In this document: positions 62,401-64,000 of the stretch, one piece after another
Numbering within the stretch: position 1 is the first letter of the stretch
How the letters are laid out: the number at the start of each line of letters is the position of its first letter
Assembly (NCBI GenBank): GCA_015680685.1
Contig: MNCI01005895.1
Location: 802,654-866,653, forward strand
Origin: Gnetum montanum
Lineage: Eukaryota; Streptophyta; Gnetopsida; Gnetales; Gnetaceae
DNA length: 64,000 nt
Reading direction: 5' to 3'
Program-made: the position numbers and the translations under genes
Notes under the pieces: model-generated
Told to the model about the DNA's origin: nothing
Databases searched by the model: none
The model's input: only the letters and a program-made list of their open reading frames with translations

Positions 62401-62635
62401 CCTTCAGAATCTCCCACTAGAAGATGTTGCTCCCAAGCCCTCTCAGGTTTTCTTATTTGGTTTTCTCTAGCATATTTTATTTTAATTTGTTTTAAGTTGT
62501 AGTCTGTAATTTAGTTTTATATTTTGTTGATTATTGGTTAACTTGTGTTTTGTTTTCGTACAGGTACCAGGTGACACCAATGGCCCTAGTGGAGAAGGTA
62601 GAAGTGTTTCTCAACCCCCTCCAGCAACCCCTTAG
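53499..62635 (+). pseudogene. Antisense multi-exon gene inside element C
   Basis: Homologue of the 20,604-24,331 gene; function unknown. Candidate start MSGRKAFITKN at 53,499. Using the rightmost copy of the triplicated block, splice sites are: donor at 59,727/59,728 and acceptor before 59,929; donor after 60,981 and acceptor before 61,108; donor after 61,293 and acceptor before 61,393; donor after 61,522 and acceptor before 61,651; donor after 62,446 and acceptor before 62,564; stop at 62,633-62,635. The exon 59,929-60,981 has GFLDLFMAVRPTIPILEM, CTFSNLFGISCEG and HYAFLVAYLMRFIEFMVI, aligning with element A. The 61,393-61,522 exon ends MIDYLQ-stop-VTPDMG, against MISHLQQVDPDVG in A. The next exon has the same W-S/A-x-QK...YKxK pattern. 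T-rich introns fit plant splicing. Stops are scattered through it. One extra intron (61,294-61,392) has no clear match in A. Confidence 0.75.
54487..60449. repeat. three near-identical blocks joined by single Ns
   Basis: Blocks 54,487-56,631 and 58,305-60,449 are both 2,145 bp and differ at about a dozen positions by hand comparison. The middle block 56,633-58,303 (1,671 bp) matches 54,543-56,213 without length change. Single Ns at 56,632 and 58,304 mark the joins. This is most likely unmerged contig or haplotype overlap within the antisense gene; a true recent tandem duplication is the alternative. Confidence 0.9.
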
Positions 62636-63649
62636 TACAATCAATTGGTCATGGGCTATTGGTTATTTAATTCATTATGTTGATGATATTGATGATGTTG
62701 TGATGTATTGGCTAGTGTTAGCCATTTAATCAGTTGATAGATAGTTTATTATTTCATGCCTTATTTAAAATTTTATCACACTAAGTGAGAAACATTCTAA
62801 ACTATTATTATTATAAATTTATAATTTTGATTTACATGTTTTAGTGTTTTACGTTTTTTATATGTTTCATGTTAATGTCATAGGCTATATTGGTTAACTT
62901 ATGCCATTGTGATTAGTTATAAAAGGTAACATTGGCTATATACATTAGCTACTAAGTTATGGACAAGGCTGTAAATAGTGATAAACATTTTGCCAATTTT
63001 AGGCCATGGCGAGCCATGTGATTTGCTAGTTTTAGGCCATGGTGGACCCCACATTCCAAAAGAAAACTTTTTATTGATTTTCTTATTTTCAAAATTTTTA
63101 TAATTTTTTCAGGTTTTAAAGTTTTTATCATATTTTTTATGGTTTATGTTCTAAGATGAAAAGGCATAAAAGGAAAAATATAAACAAGAGTAAACCTTAG
63201 GCTAAGTGCAAAGTAAAGGTTAAGGAAAAGTAAAGCAAAGGTAAACAAAATGATGCATATAAGAAAAAAAATGTAAAGTAGGCTATGGAAGGTTATAGAA
63301 ACAATGAGATATATGGTTACAAGTGCAAGGATAAGTGAATCAAGGGGATAAATCAATTGTGCAAGTGTTTCCTAATCTTTGATAGATTAGGAAACATGTA
63401 TGGCCTACTTTGCAAAATTTTGTATTCCCTATTTCCTTCACTAACTATGTTGAAGGGGAGATCTTCCCATGGTGCATCCACGATCCCATCATTGTTATTT
63501 TTGTCCTCTTCTACGCTCTCAAGTTTTTTGACTTTGTGATGATTGTATGAGTTTCTTCCTAAAACTCTAGTTTAAACCCTTATTCAATGTCAACATTGTT
63601 AACCACCAAGGAAATCACACTATCATAATGGATGATGATTTTACCTCCC
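62636..63649. other. Element C spacer between antisense gene and protease
   Basis: No gene recognised. The motif GCCAATTTTAGGCCATGG / GCTAGTTTTAGGCCATGG occurs at 62,990-63,045, as at 24.5 kb in element A. About 63,140-63,350 is A/G-rich. Short frames at 63,144-63,356 and 63,357-63,539 have no domain content. Confidence 0.5.
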
Positions 63650-64000
63650 TCATAAGGTAAGTGAATTTCTTGGTGGATCTATGAGAAAAAAACTTATAAT
63701 TAAGCTAACCAAGGCCTCCCCAAGATAAGGTTGAACCTTGGTATTTCTTCCACCACCAAGGAATTGGTCATTGTGGGGAATTGTTTCCTTGCCAGAAAAA
63801 CCTAAATAAATTAAGCATTTTATAGCTACTTGAGAGTTATTAAAGGATTTGAGAGAAATTGTTAAAGTATGTTGCATTTTCTCAATTAGGCCTAGACATT
63901 CTACAATGGTGTACAGTATTACATTTTTTGCAAATCCATTAGTAGTCTGCACTCTATGCACTTTGTACTATCCTACTATGATGGTTATGAGTAGGGGAGC
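63650..64000 (-). pseudogene. pro: Element C protease remnant, runs off the window
   Basis: The minus-strand reading at 63,961-63,650 aligns with retropepsins of A and B: HRVQTTNGFAKNVILYTIVE corresponds to RVHVDNGATTNMVLYSIID of B, and LKSFNNSQVAIKCLIYLGF corresponds to LKSFNGSCITIKGTINLVF of B. The catalytic D-N-G is T-N-G here, so the active-site aspartate is lost. The C-terminal GFNLIL...LAQL is only partly preserved. The gag of element C should lie beyond 64,000. Confidence 0.75.

Larger units (their letters stand above)
36355..64000 (-). mobile_element. Element C: Ty3/gypsy retrotransposon of the A type, right end off-window
   Basis: A minus-strand element that starts with its 3' LTR at 36,355 and continues past the window edge. 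The order in plus coordinates is LTR, tail, IN, RH, RT (interrupted by element D), spacer with motif cluster, array of palindromes spaced about 190 bp, plus-strand antisense gene, motif cluster, PR. This is the same architecture as element A, although the LTRs share little beyond their termini and general layout. The triplicated block at 54,487-60,449 may inflate its length. The 5-bp sequence left of the LTR is TCATG (36,350-36,354); its partner is not in the window. Confidence 0.85.

Overview
The window is plant nuclear DNA made almost entirely of old, nested LTR retrotransposons. I found no intact cellular gene, tRNA, rRNA or CRISPR array. The coding remnants are plant Ty3/gypsy gag, retropepsin, RT (YVDD), RNase H and integrase, all full of stops and frameshifts. 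Very long elements, strongly diverged LTR pairs and the absence of host genes over 64 kb fit a large-genome land plant, plausibly a gymnosperm; that assignment is inference.

Layout. (1) 1-310: plus-strand RNase H remnant, followed by unassigned repeat DNA. (2) 1,190-6,583: AT-rich minisatellite with units of about 23 bp. Element B interrupts it (plus strand, 6,584-32,869, duplicated target GAGAT) and a short piece resumes at 32,870. (3) Element B carries gag-protease but no RT or integrase, and is itself interrupted by element A. (4) Element A (minus strand, 12,644-30,395, duplicated target TTGGA) carries gag-PR at 28.3-24.7 kb and RT-RH-IN at 19.0-15.6 kb. Between them lies a plus-strand, intron-bearing gene at 20.6-24.3 kb. 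(5) 32.9-36.35 kb: unassigned repeats, including a minisatellite with a 45-bp unit. (6) Element C (minus strand) starts with an LTR at 36,355 and runs off the right edge. Its IN-RH-RT lies at 38.8-41.9 plus 49.4-49.8 kb, then comes an array of palindromes spaced about 190 bp apart (50.76-52.88 kb), an antisense gene homologous to that of A (53.5-62.6 kb) and a protease remnant (63.65 kb on). (7) Element D (minus strand, 41,909-49,411, duplicated target CATAT) sits inside the pol of C. It is a gag-only, Athila-like element and contains a solo LTR (44,171-45,572, duplicated target GAAGG).

The most interesting system is the architecture shared by A and C. Both have gag-PR, then an oppositely oriented multi-exon gene, then RT-RH-IN, with matching intron positions and homologous protein segments. 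The LTRs and non-coding spacers of these elements are studded with short near-palindromic words that differ from family to family, and in A the same word type also occurs in the introns of the antisense gene. One speculative reading is that the antisense gene encodes a factor acting on these sites; nothing in the sequence proves it.

Assembly caution: single N characters at 18,342, 56,632 and 58,304 are each flanked by near-perfect duplications. The triplicated 2.1-kb block at 54.5-60.4 kb may therefore be unmerged contig overlap rather than biology.
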